Shown here piece after piece: positions 33,740-44,008 of a stretch of DNA of 64,000 nucleotides. The DNA comes from Rhipidocladum racemiflorum (taxonomy: Eukaryota; Streptophyta; Magnoliopsida; Poales; Poaceae). The stretch covers positions 57,707,712-57,771,711 of the forward strand of contig CM070576.1 in assembly GCA_036346355.1 (NCBI GenBank), written 5' to 3'. Under the pieces are notes generated by a model, which searched no databases, was not told the DNA's origin, and was given only the letters and a program-made list of their open reading frames with translations. The position numbers and the translations under genes are program-made. The first letter of the stretch is position 1; every line of letters begins with the position of its first letter.

Positions 33740-34712
33740 TCAGCCGAACCGCTTAGCCTGCGTGCTCGACCACCTCCCTTGGGACTCGGGCATGTCGGAT
33801 GGTTCCCAGGCGAACACATCCGACCTTGCCGGAGGAAGGTCACGAGCTCGAGTTCTATTTGGGATCTAAGGAAGATCCCAAATGAACGATTTTGGCCGGT
33901 TCCGACTCGTTGAGCGGAACAGCCTTGGTCTCTCCTCCAGCCGAGGGCAAGTTTAGGCCGGAATGCTTCGGCTCTTGGTCGTGGCCGCGAGTGGGTAATC
34001 GACCGACCATATCCAGCGCTTCTTTCGCCGCAATTGAGCGCGGACTTGTGGTTCCTTTGACGGTTATGACTCCGCTCGGTCCGGGAATCTTCAGGCATCG
34101 ATACGCTGCGTGATGCGAGGCAGCCATGAACTTGGCCAAGGCGCTCGCCGAGGATGGCGTTGTAGGCCGACTTCGAAGTCTACCACCTCGAAGGTGATTA
34201 GCTCCGTTACGAAGTTACTTGGGCCGCTGAAACTCACGGCGTGACGACCTGCCCTGCAGGTTTGATCGAGGTGCCGGGACTATCCCGAAGAAGGGCACGG
34301 CTACACTCTTGATTTTGGAACGAGGAATGCATCTCGTCCAAAACCTTGGCTGAAATAAGGTCCAAAGAGCTCCCGGAGTCTATGAGGACCCGACCGACGA
34401 CGGTATTGCTGATGGTGGGGTTCACGACCATCGGAAGCCTCTGAGGTTTGGTCATCCCAAGGGGACAATCGTCCTTGGAGAAGGTGAGGGATATTTCATA
34501 CCATTTCAATGGCCAGACCGAGGCTTACCACTGGTAACATGGTGCACTTCTCTTGTGGCGTCCTTTAAGTCCCGGCGGGACTTGTAGGCAGAGGAGCCCC
34601 CGAAGATGACCGCTATGTGATTCTTTGGTTCTTGGTATTCCATGTCATCCTCACTTTCCTCAGCGGGCTGTTTACCCTTGCCATTTTCACCCTGCTCTGG
34701 AAGCGTCGGCAT
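33740..34712 (-). pseudogene. Protease and protease-RT linker of the Tat element
   Basis: The retropepsin motif is clear in VGRVLIDSGSSLDLISAKVL (34,400-34,335), with the catalytic DSG. It is preceded by KNHIAVIFGGSSAYKSRRD and followed by the conserved linker MAKFMAASHHAAYRCLKIPG (34139-34080). Frame breaks occur at about 34,506 and between protease and linker. Confidence 0.82.
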
Positions 34713-34971
34713 GGGACCCCTGCCGCTGTAAAACTGCTTCAGGCGGTAGGTCCACGTCCGGCAATTCCGTAGGTCGTGCTGCGGCGTCTTGGTGAAGCAA
34801 CAAAGAAAGGTCGCCCCGTCGGTCCGCTTGGTCGCCTCGTTCTCGAGGCCTGTGTGGTTGTCCTCTTCCCCGAGCGTTAAACCCCCGGCGCTGCGGCTGG
34901 GTTGCTCGGGGTTGTTGTTGTTCCACCGCGGCTACCATGGCTGGCGAGGGTTGCTTTTTCTTCTTCTTCTT
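34713..34971 (-). pseudogene. Gag C-terminal (nucleocapsid) part of the Tat element
   Basis: The minus strand begins with a Lys-rich linker, then an Arg/Gly/Pro-rich segment and a Cys-His knuckle-like LCCFTKTPQHDLRNC. It is the continuation of the gag at 44,009-45,674, cut in the Lys-rich linker by the copia element. Confidence 0.65.
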
Positions 34972-35414
34972 TGAAGGATCATTGTTTTTTTTTATCCATG
35001 TGTTTTTGATGATGAGTATTTGAATATTCGAAGAGATTTGAAAAGATTTGAGTTGATTTGATTTTGGCTCAGTATTTGAAAAAGATTTGAAACCAATTTG
35101 AACCGATTTATTTTTTGGTTTCTTTATTTGAAAAAGATCTGAAACCAGTTGGTTGTATGGATTAATTTGAGTCAAGTCGTGGATTTGGGCTCGGAAATTG
35201 TTTTTGTATTTTTGTTCACGTGCAGGTGTTGCTCGAGGTCGAACGTGGTCGATGACGGGACCGAGACTAGGTTCAGGGAGGAACTGAGGTCGTGAGGGTC
35301 GAGGGTGTCATGCGAGATGTTTCGGACTAGATGACAGTGCACGTGAGGTCGAGATCGTTGCAGCGTAGCGGCAGGTGGTCGTACGCGTGTATACGAATTT
35401 TTCACACATACAAT

Positions 35415-35612
35415 TGAGTGTGTGTGTGTGTGCATGCAAGTGTGTGTATGCATGTGAGTGTGTGTGCATGCAAGTGTGCGTGAGTGAGCATGCAAGTGTG
35501 TGTGCATGTGCTGCATGCATGTGTATGTGTGTGTGTGTCATGCATATGTGTTGGCGTGAGTGCATTGCTGTGTGTGTGCGTGTGTTGCATCACGTGTGTG
35601 TGTGTACACGCA
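35415..35612 (+). repeat. GT-rich tract with CATGCA (RY-type) motifs in the LTR
   Basis: Alternating purine-pyrimidine sequence, largely (GT)n, broken by CATGCA/TGCATG at least six times. It sits about 155 bases before the LTR TATA-like box; the 3' LTR has the same tract at about 43,212-43,400. Confidence 0.85.
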
Positions 35613-35766
35613 GGAAGGTAAGAGCGCAGCGACGGCTTGCTGTGTCCCGAGAGGAGTTCGGTCGGCAGGTCAATCGAGTGGATAAAATTCGAATCCGAGT
35701 TTGGCAAGTGTGCGGTTCTTTGTCCGGTTTGCCGTATACAAGAAGGAATCAACTGCTATGGAGCCC

Positions 35767-35774
35767 TTTAAATA
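35767..35774 (+). promoter_or_regulatory. TATA-like box of the copia LTR
   Basis: TTTAAATA followed by GGGGG, between the GT-rich U3 tract and the leader-like sequence; present at the same place in the other LTR (about 43,554-43,561). Confidence 0.5.
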
Positions 35775-35880
35775 GGGGGTTCTAGGGGCTTAGAGATTCA
35801 TCCAAGGCAAAGGGCAAGAAGCAAGAGGTGCCTACAACAAAGAAGAGATTTTGTGTTTTCTTTAGTTTGTTTAAGGTTTT

Positions 35881-35933
35881 CTAATCTTGTGAGATTAGAG
35901 ATTTTGGTGGTTTTTCTAATCTTGTGAGATTAG
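35881..35933 (+). repeat. Twin perfect hairpins in the LTR
   Basis: CTAATCTTGTGAGATTAG (7 bp stem, 4-base loop) occurs at 35881-35898 and 35916-35933, 35 bases apart. Both copies recur in the 3' LTR (from about 43,666). Confidence 0.8.
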
Positions 35934-36223
35934 AGATTTTGGTATCCTCCCTAAGGAGTGGCTTTGGAATAAAGAAAAGGTTATGCAATTCTTTACATAC
36001 TCTTTTGCTATGATTCTTGATTAGAAGGTTTGTTAGAGTTTTGATAGAACTAGTTTTGATTTTTGTTCGATTTGTCTCGCTAATTAATCTAGGGTTTTAA
36101 TCTCTACGATATTAAATATTTCTTCCGCTATTTAGGGGTCTTTAAATTTTCTGAAAGAAATAGTTGAATTTTATTCTAAGATCTATTCACCCCCCCCTCT
36201 AGTTGCCTACTCGGTCCTACAAG

Positions 36224-36236
36224 TGGTATCAGAGCC
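36224..36236 (+). other. Primer binding site of the copia element (tRNA-iMet)
   Basis: TGGTATCAGAGCC, two bases after the 5' LTR end. Confidence 0.93.
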
Positions 36237-36282
36237 AGGCTCTACTAATCCATCTTAACAGGTGATTAGTAAACGGTAAGAT

Positions 36283-38392
36283 ATGGCAACAGAGAAATAT
36301 TCAAACAAGCCGCCAATCTTCGATGGCACAGACTTCCCCAGCGGATCCGGATGATCGCATATCTTCAAGCTCAAGGTAACGCGATTTGGCGCAAAGGTAA
36401 AAATTTCGTACGAGCTTCCTTCTAATGATGATATTGATAAAATCGAGTTTGAAAAAGATGTTGAAAACAATAATAGAGCTAGAAACATATTGCTTCAAGG
36501 ACTTGCTAGAAAAGAATTCGATAGAGTCTGTCATTTACTCACCGCTTCATGAAATTTGGAAATCTCTTCAAGATTATCATGAGGGCAGCGACTGTAAAAA
36601 GAAGCTAGGCAAGATCAATTTAAAAGGAATACACTAGATTTGAAATGAACTCGGAGAATCTCTAGATGATTGTTTTGCTCGCTTTAATGTAATCTTAAAC
36701 AATCTTAGAGTGTAGATGTAAAATACACCGACTCTGAAAATACCAGACATTTCCTATCATCTCTTGATCTTAAAATCTGGCAAATGAAAGTGACTGCTTT
36801 TAGGGAAGCTCATAAGATGAGTGAAATGACTTTGGATAAACTATATTCTAGTCTCAAGACTTTTGAGATAGACATTGTTTCAAGAACTTCCAATGATAAT
36901 TCTATGGCTCTTAATGCTAATTCTTCATATGATAATGCTACTAGTTCTTCATCATCATACTCCATTACTGCTTTGAGTGCTCTTAGTGATGAACAGCTAG
37001 ATCAAATACCAGAAGATACACTTGCTCTTCTTTCCAAGCGTGTCAATGCAGCTTACATGAGATCAAGGGAGAGAAGAGGAGCCTCCATCCACTGCTACAA
37101 CTGCGGCAAGGCCGGGCACATCCGTGCTAACTGTTTCAAAAACAAAGATAAAGAGGAGAAGGAGCAAAGCAACTCCTCCAAGTCCTTCCGGCCAAAAGAA
37201 AGCAAGGACAAAAATAAGCAACGGACAAAGAAGATGCTCAACAAAGTCTTCGAGGCAATTGGTCGCTTAGACTTAAGCGACATTGATGATTCAACCGACG
37301 ATGAGAAGGAAGCGAAGCAAACTAAGCCGAGCGAGAAAGATTTCACCTGACTCGTGCTTCATGGCGAAAGGGAACACTAGTGATTCTTGTGACAACGACA
37401 AGACCTCCAATGACGGTGATGAGGTAATACCTTCAGATGATGAGCTTTGTGAAGTTTTAGTCATATTGAGAAAATCTTTAAGAAAATCTTCACTCAAAAA
37501 TAAAAACTTAGAGAAAGATCTATCCATGCCGAAAATCGAAAACTTTGATCTTAGAAATTCAAATTCTGAAAAGACATGTGATTCTTGCTTAGATCTCAAA
37601 TTTGAAATTAACTCTCTAAAAGAGGAACATATGATTAAACTAGAACAAGTTTATGCCAAAAATGAAAAACTTGTGAAAAATGTTGGTTGCTCTACTGATG
37701 GTTTACATGGTCAAACTTCTTGTTCTAAATGTCCCATACTAGAATTGAAGTTGCATGATGCAGATGCTAAGATTACTCAATTGTTTAATGATTTGCTTAC
37801 ACATGAAGTTCTTTCATGCTCAACTTGTCGCAAGCAAAAAGAAAAAGTAGATGTTTCCTGTAATAATTGTTTAACACTCTCTCGAAAAATTGATTACTTG
37901 GAAAAGTCTTTAGAACGTTTTACTAAAGGAAAGAAAAATCTAAATATGATTTTGGATCAATCAAAAGTCAGCACTCATCACAAAGGTTTAGGTTTTGATC
38001 CTTATGCTCATCACAAATCATATGCTCCTACTATTGTTAAAACTCTTGAAAGTGGAAAGTTTGAAATTGTCAAAGAACCTGAGAAAACTGTCTTCAAATC
38101 TGCTGGAATTTTATCTTCTACTATGATGAATGCAAATGTTGCTTTTGCTTCTAAAGACAAACCATTTGTTAAGTACAATTGCACTCATTGTGGAAAAGAT
38201 GGTCATTTGATGAATTTTTGTTTTAGACTAGCCAAACAACAGAGAAAGGAAAATTCAAAGGCTAAGTCTAACTTTAGACAAACACGTATCATTTCTCCAC
38301 ATGTTCCGCTAGTGAAAGCAAACAAAATACCTGGAAATTCATTTACTTTGCATTCACAAGCTTTTGTACGATCACCTCCTCGCCGAAAGTGA
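36283..38392 (+). pseudogene. Copia Gag region with two CCHC knuckles (frameshifted)
   Basis: ATG at 36283 opens MATEKYSNKPPIFDGTDF, the usual N-terminus of copia Gag, followed by a stop caused by a small lesion at about 36,345. The Gag (UBN2-type) fold continues in other frames to SLKTFEIDIV. An open frame (36784-37350) has the first zinc knuckle CYNCGKAGHIRANC and a Lys/Glu-rich tail. A third open frame (37283-38392) contains coiled-coil-like sequence, Cys pairs (CDSCLDL, CSKC, CSTC, CNNC) and a second knuckle CTHCGKDGHLMNFC. Gag coats and packages the element RNA. A long Gag with a second distal knuckle is usual for Sireviruses. Confidence 0.82.
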
Positions 38393-38489
38393 TTCATCTT
38401 TGGATACCTAAATCATATTTCTCTAACCCCAATGAATCCTCAACATCTTACATTCATAACATGTAGGTGGTACGAGAAGGGAAGGAGAA

Positions 38490-38780
38490 CATCACAGGTT
38501 GTTGATTCAGGATGTCAACACATGACAGCAACCCAAGTTGGTTCTCCTCCCTAACAAAAGCATCCGGGAACGAAACGATCACTTTTGGAGATGCTACTCT
38601 TTGGACGCGTCATTGCAAAAGGTACTGTGGAAGGTGAATGATCACTTTACTTTAAAGAATGTCTCTTTGGTGTCTAAACCGAAATTCAACCTTCTTTACG
38701 TATCTCAATTGTTGGATGAAAACTTTGAAGTGAGTTTTAAACCAAATGCATGTAGAGTACTCGATGCTTCCGAAACTTGA
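38490..38780 (+). pseudogene. Copia protease region (frameshifted)
   Basis: VVDSGCQHMT at about 38,498-38,527 matches the copia aspartic protease motif (DSG). The following frames resemble protease sequence (FKNVSLVSKPKFNLLYVSQL at about 38,650-38,710), with a break between them. Confidence 0.75.
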
Positions 38781-38880
38781 CTCTTGAGATATCTAGACTT
38801 GGAAAAATTTTCATAGCAAATTTTAGCAATGCTTCAAGTTCACATTGTTTTGTTGCTTCGTAATCAAGAAATCTCAATTT

Positions 38881-39900
38881 TTGGCATCGTCGGTTAGGTC
38901 ACATGGGCTTTGATCTGTTATCTAGATTGAGTGGTCTAGACTTAATTCGTGGCTTGCCAAAATTAAAATCTTGCAAAGACATTGTTTGTGCTTCCTGTCG
39001 ACATGGTAAGATGGTTGGAGCCCCACATGCTCCTGTCTCATCAGAATGACCACCGGCCCCGGTCAACTTCTTCACATGGATACTGATAGGACCATCTCGA
39101 GTACAATCCACGGAGGTAAGTGGTACTTTCTAGTAATAGTTGATGATTATTCGAGATACTCTTGGGTGCATTTTTCTGTCTTCAAAAGATGAGATTTTTG
39201 GACTCTTTCATGTCTTCATTAAGAGATTGATAAATGAATTGCCTAACTCATTGAAAGCCATAAGAACAGATAATGAGTGCAGGAATTCAAAAATGCCTTG
39301 TTTAAATCTTTTTGTGAAACTAATGGGATTGAACATCAATTTTCTTCGCCATATTCTCCCTCACGAGAATGGTGTTGTAGAAAGAAAAATAGAACTTTGA
39401 TTCAAATGGCTAGAACTATGCTAGATGAATACAACACTTCAAGAAAATTTTGGGCCGAGGCAATTTCTTCCGCTTGCTATATATCAAATAGGGTCTATCT
39501 CGAGCTTTACTTGGTAAAACATCTTATGAACTAAGATTTGATCGTAAACCATCTGTTTCTCACTTACGAGTGTTTGGTTGCAAATGCTTTATTCTTAAAC
39601 ATGGAAATCTTGATAAATTCGAAGCTCGTGAGTACGAGATGGTATTTTTCTTGGCTATTCGTTGCACTCTCGTGGATATCGTGTACTTGATTTATCGACT
39701 AACAAATTGTTGGAGACATGCGATGTTACTTTTGATGAGGCTAGCCACGAGCTAGACCCGACATTTCAGGTTCACGAGAAGATTTAGAGCCAATCTTTTG
39801 GATAAAAGATTCAAGAAAATGATGAAGATGATGATAATGATGAGCTCATACCTACTGAGCGGGAAGTTGTTCTGAACAAATTGATGTGACTACTACTTCA
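38881..39900 (+). pseudogene. Copia integrase (frameshifted)
   Basis: The pre-integrase zinc-binding segment is visible as FWHRRLGHMGFD...IVCASCRHGK (38,880-39,010). The catalytic core follows with VIVDDYSRYSWVHF, RTDNE and GVVERKNRTLIQMARTMLDE (about 39,370-39,430), then FGCKCFILKHGNLDKF. Several stops and shifts (about 39,048, 39,185 and 39,300-39,365) disable it. Confidence 0.82.
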
Positions 39901-40039
39901 GATTCTCCTACACCTCTCACGACGATTGAAACATTGGACCTCCCTTACTGCTTTTGAAGAACCATCCTCTGAACAAATTATTGGAAGTCTTCATGAAAGG
40001 GTGACACGTTCTAATTCATCTCAAACTCTTTTATGCATG

Positions 40040-41140
40040 CATTCTCGCTTTTGTTGCAAATTTTGAACCTAAGAACATTACTCATGCTTTAACCGATAGT
40101 TCTTGGGTAGATGCGATGCATGAAGAGTTAGAAAACTTTGAAAGGAATAAAGTTTGGTCTTTAGTGGAACCTCCTAAAAATCAAAACATTATTGGAACAA
40201 AATGGGTTTTTAAGAACAAGTTAAATGAAGATGGAATAATTGTTAGAAACAAAGCTAGACTTGTAGCTCAAGGTTATTCTCAACTTGAAGGAATTGATTT
40301 TGATGAAACATTTGCTCCTCGTTGCTCGTTTAGAAGCTATTCGCATCCTCTTGGCTTTTGCAGCTTCAAAAGGTTTTAAGTTATTTCAAATGGATGTGAA
40401 AAGTGCTTTTCTAAACGGTTTTATAGAAGAAGAAGTTTTTGTGAAACAACCCCCTGGTTTTGAAAATGAAAAATTTCCTAATCATGTGTATCGCTTATCA
40501 AAAGCTCTTTATGGATTAAAACAAGCTCCTCGTGCATGGTATGATAGATTAAAAGGCTTCTTGCTTCAACATAATTTTGAGATGGGAAAAGTTGATAAAA
40601 CTCTGTTTACTCAAAATTCAAATGATCAATTCCTTGTGGTGCAAATTTATGTGGATGATATTATCTTTGGAGGATCCTCCCACTCTCTTGTGTTGCAGTT
40701 TTCCGAGTGATGTCCAGGAATTCGAGATGAGTATGATGGGAGAGTTGACATACTTCCTTGGATTTCAAATTAAGCAAGCGAAAGAAGGGATCTTCTTGCA
40801 CCAATCCAAGTATACAAAGGAGCTACTAAAGAAATTCGACATGGGAGAAGGAAAGTCAAGATCTACTCCAATGAGCACAACAACAATTTTGGATCTTGAC
40901 GAGAATGGTGTCGAGATGGACCAAAAGAATCTGAAGCATGATTGGATCACTTGCATTTCTGATCGCTTCGAGGCCCGACATACATTTTGCAAGATGTTTG
41001 TGCGCTCGATTTCAAGCCTCTCCTCGAGAATCACATCGACAAGCAATTAAAAGAATTTTCGTATCTTCGCTCCACTTACGAATTTGGCATTTGGTATTCT
41101 TGTTCTTCTTCGCTACACTCCTAGGATATTCTCGATGCTG
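40040..41140 (+). pseudogene. Copia reverse transcriptase (frameshifted)
   Basis: Copia RT blocks in order: IIGTKWVFKNKLNEDG with ARLVAQGYSQLEGIDFDE (40,190-40,310), FQMDVKSAFLNGFIEEEVF (about 40,390-40,445), LYGLKQAPRAWYDRL, then the catalytic QIYVDDIIFGGSS (about 40,642-40,680) and GELTYFLGFQIKQAKEGIFL in the next frame. Frameshifts lie near 40,320, 40,690 and 40,945. Confidence 0.87.
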
Positions 41141-41149
41141 ATTTTAAGG

Positions 41150-41592
41150 GTGTAGATTAGATAGAAAGAGTACTTCGGCACATGTCATTTTCTTGGCACT
41201 TCACTTGTTTCTTGGTCTTCTAAGAAACAAATTCCTCGATTGCTCAATCTATCTTTGAAGCTGAATACGTTACCGCTAGTTGTTGTTCACAAATTCTTTG
41301 GATCACTTCAACTCTTAAAGATTACGGCATTAACTTTAGTAGTGTTCCACTTCTTTGTGATAATACTAGTGCAATTCACATCGCTAAAAATCCTGTTCAA
41401 CATTCAAGGACTAAACACATTGATGTTCGATATCATTTTCTTAGAGATCATGTTGAAAAAGGAGCTATTGAACTGAAATTTGTTGATTCGGATGCTCAAA
41501 TTGCTGATATTTTCACTAAGCCGCTTGATTCTTCTCGCTTTGCTTTCTTACGCGGCGAACTTGGGATCATTCATCCCCATGGGTTGATTTGA
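41150..41592 (+). pseudogene. Copia RNase H (frameshifted)
   Basis: Read across frames: SWSSKKQ, FEAEYVTASCC, LLCDNTSAIHIAKNPVQHS, RTKHIDVRYHFLRDHVEKG and DIFTKPLDSSRF, ending GLI and stop TGA at 41590-41592. It degrades the RNA template during cDNA synthesis. The final 230 bases form one open frame. Confidence 0.83.
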
Positions 41593-42751
41593 GGGGGAGT
41601 CTTGATTTTAACTCTTTCATTTGATTTTGTCGTTACACTTAAAGAAAACTCCCCTGTTTTCATTGCATCATGTAGTACAAAGCTTTGTTGACTATTCTTG
41701 TGTATATAGTCAAATTAATGCTTCATTGCTTCACTTCTCACTAAAAGACTAAAAGACTAAAATAATTCAATTTGAGATGCTTTTTGAGAATATTTTGGCT
41801 CTTGTTCATTATGGTATTGCATTTGTGAAATAGGCTTAAAAGTTTCTTGTCATCTGTTGAAAGGCTAGAGCTGATTAGAAACTATGTGTGAGCTTTTTGT
41901 TGGACTTCAAATGATCATTATGAGTCTCAAGCAAAATCAGTGTTTTAATATTAAAAGCAAGTTGAAAAAGATGCAAGCAAAAGCTACTTGGCTAAACACA
42001 AGTTTAGTACAATGTGCAGACTTCCTTGCCAGGGATTTAAATTCAAAAGATGCAAGAAAAGGCTACTTGTCTAAACAAAAGTTCGTAACAATGTGAAGCC
42101 ACTTGCCAATTTAAACTGAGAAAGATACAAGAAAGAACTACCTACTCATACACAAGTATGGGCTAGTGTGCAGTTACTTGTCATCCCTGTTGATCACAAA
42201 GCAAAATTGTCAAATTTGCTAAAAGAGAAAAAGGAAATTCAAATTTTTGAAAAGGCTTGAGACAAACATTAGTGAATTTGAAAGTCTCTCTTTGCTCATG
42301 ATAGATTTCTTTTCAGCTTTGGCAAAATCAGTTTATGACATTTTACTTGTTTGCTCTAATTTGCTTATGCAACAACTATTCTATGTGTTAGAGCCTCCAT
42401 ATTCTCACAATTTGCTTTCTCATTGGATAAATTGATACAAAATGTGAAAACTCTCATAAAAACTCTCCAAATGCTTTACTTTGATTATATACCTTGAATA
42501 TACTTCAAAGCTTGAGATACTGCATTCATTAAGGGGGAGTTTTGAGATCTTGATGACTATTTTGTCAAAAAGGGGGAGAGCAAAAGTCAAGAAGAAGAAA
42601 AATAAAAAGAGAGGAGAATTTCAAACTGTTTGAGAATTTGGATTTACTCGGTCTTTACTTGGTCTTGGAATCTTTTTGGTCTCAAACTCTCATTTGGTAT
42701 TTTTCTTTACCTTTGTCAAATCTTATATTGTGTTTTGTCAAATTACTCATC
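41593..42751 (+). other. 3' non-coding region of the copia element with repeated polypurine tracts
   Basis: No recognisable protein. AGGGGGAG occurs at 41592-41599, about 42,532 and about 42,571, and again in the true polypurine tract at 42,752. Multiple such tracts are a Sirevirus hallmark. No envelope-like ORF was identified; two short open frames (41,884-42,096 and 42,247-42,435) lack recognisable features. Confidence 0.7.
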
Positions 42752-42762
42752 AAGGGGGAGAT
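42752..42762 (+). other. Polypurine tract of the copia element
   Basis: AAGGGGGAGAT directly before the 3' LTR. Confidence 0.88.
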
Positions 42763-44008
42763 TGAAGGATCATTGTTTTTTTGATCCATGTGTTTTTGAT
42801 GATGAGTATTTGAATATTCGAAGAGATTTGAAAAGATTTGAGTTGATTTGATTTTGGCTCAGTATTTGAAAAAGATTTGAAACCAATTTGAACCGATTTA
42901 TTTTTTGGTTTCTTTATTTGAAAAAGATCTGAAACCAGTTGGTTGTATGGATTAATTTGAGTCAAGTCGTGGATTTGGGCTCGGAAATTGTTTTTGTATT
43001 TTTGTTCACGTGCAGGTGTTGCTCGAGGTCGAACATGGTCGATGACGGGACCGAGACTAGGTTCAGGGAGGAACTGAGGTCGTGAGGGTCGAGGGTGTCA
43101 TGCGAGATGTTTCGGACTAGATGACAAAGGCACGTGAGGTCGAGATCGTTCTGCAACAGAGCGGCAGGTGGTCGTGACGCTGTATATTTAATTTTCACAC
43201 ATACAATTGAGTGTGTGTGTGCATGCAAGTGTGTGTATGCATGTGAGTGTGTGTGCATGCAAGTGTGCGTGAGTGAGCATGCAAGTGTGTGTGCATGTCT
43301 TTGCATGCATGTGTATGTGTGTGTGTCATGCATATGTGTTGGCGTGAGTGCATTCTTTGTGTGTGTGCGTGTGTTGCATCACGTGTGTGTGTGTACACGA
43401 GGAAGGTAAAGCGCAGCGACGGCTTGCTTGTGTCCGAGAGGAGTTCGGTCGGCAGGTCAATCCGAGTGGATAAATTCGAATCCGAGTTTGGCGAGTGCGG
43501 TTGCTTTGTCAGGTTTGCCGTATACAAGAAGGAATCAAGCTGCTATGGAGCCCTTTAAATAGGGGGTTCTAGGGGCTTAGAGATTCATCCAAGGCAAAGG
43601 GCAAGAAGCAAGAGGTGCCTACAACAAAGAAGAGATTTTGTGTTTTCTTTAGTTTGTTTAAGGTTTTCTAATCTTGTGAGATTAGAGATTTTGGTGGTTT
43701 TTCTAATCTTGTGAGATTAGAGATTTTGGTGTCCTCCCGGAAGGAGTGGCTTTGGAATAAAGAAAAGGTTATGCAATTCTTTACATACTCTTTTGCTATG
43801 ATTCTTGATTAGAAGGTTTGTTAGAGTTTTGATAGAACTAGTTTTGATTTTTGTTCGATTTGTCTCGCTAATTAATCTAGGGTTTTAATCTCTACGATAT
43901 TAAATATTTCTTCCGCTATTTAGGGGTCTTTAAATTTTCTGAAAGAAATAGTTGAATTTTATTCGGCATCTATTCACCCCCCCCTCTAGTTGCCTACTCG
44001 GTCCTACA
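42763..44008 (+). repeat. 3' LTR of the copia element
   Basis: 1246 bp copy of 34972-36221 with the same GT tract, TATA-like box and twin hairpins, followed by TTCTT. Confidence 0.95.

Larger units (their letters stand above)
34972..36221 (+). repeat. 5' LTR of the copia element
   Basis: 1250 bp, TG...CA. It contains a GT/CATGCA-rich tract, a TTTAAATA box (35767-35774) and twin hairpins. It differs from the 3' LTR at roughly 20 places, mostly small indels. Confidence 0.95.
34972..44008 (+). mobile_element. Sirevirus-type Ty1/copia retrotransposon (nested, level 3)
   Basis: LTRs at 34972-36221 (1250 bp) and 42763-44008 (1246 bp) begin TGAAGGATCATTG and end GGTCCTACA. A perfect target duplication TTCTT lies at 34967-34971 and 44009-44013. 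Plus orientation: primer binding site TGGTATCAGAGCC at 36224-36236, gag with CCHC knuckles, then protease, integrase, RT and RNase H in copia order, ending at a stop at 41592. The 3' region holds several AAGGGGGAG-like tracts before the final polypurine tract at 42752-42762. LTR length, two zinc knuckles and multiple polypurine tracts fit Sirevirus (SIRE/Maximus). Several frameshifts break the polyprotein. Confidence 0.93.

Noticed and set aside
35308..35752. His/Thr-rich ORFs (repeated HTHTH)
   Set aside because: Pure translation of the GT/CA repeat in the copia LTR; identical artefact in the other LTR.
41884..42435. Short ORFs after copia pol considered as an envelope-like gene
   Set aside because: No signal peptide, membrane segment or coiled-coil pattern convincing enough, and the frames are short and unlinked.
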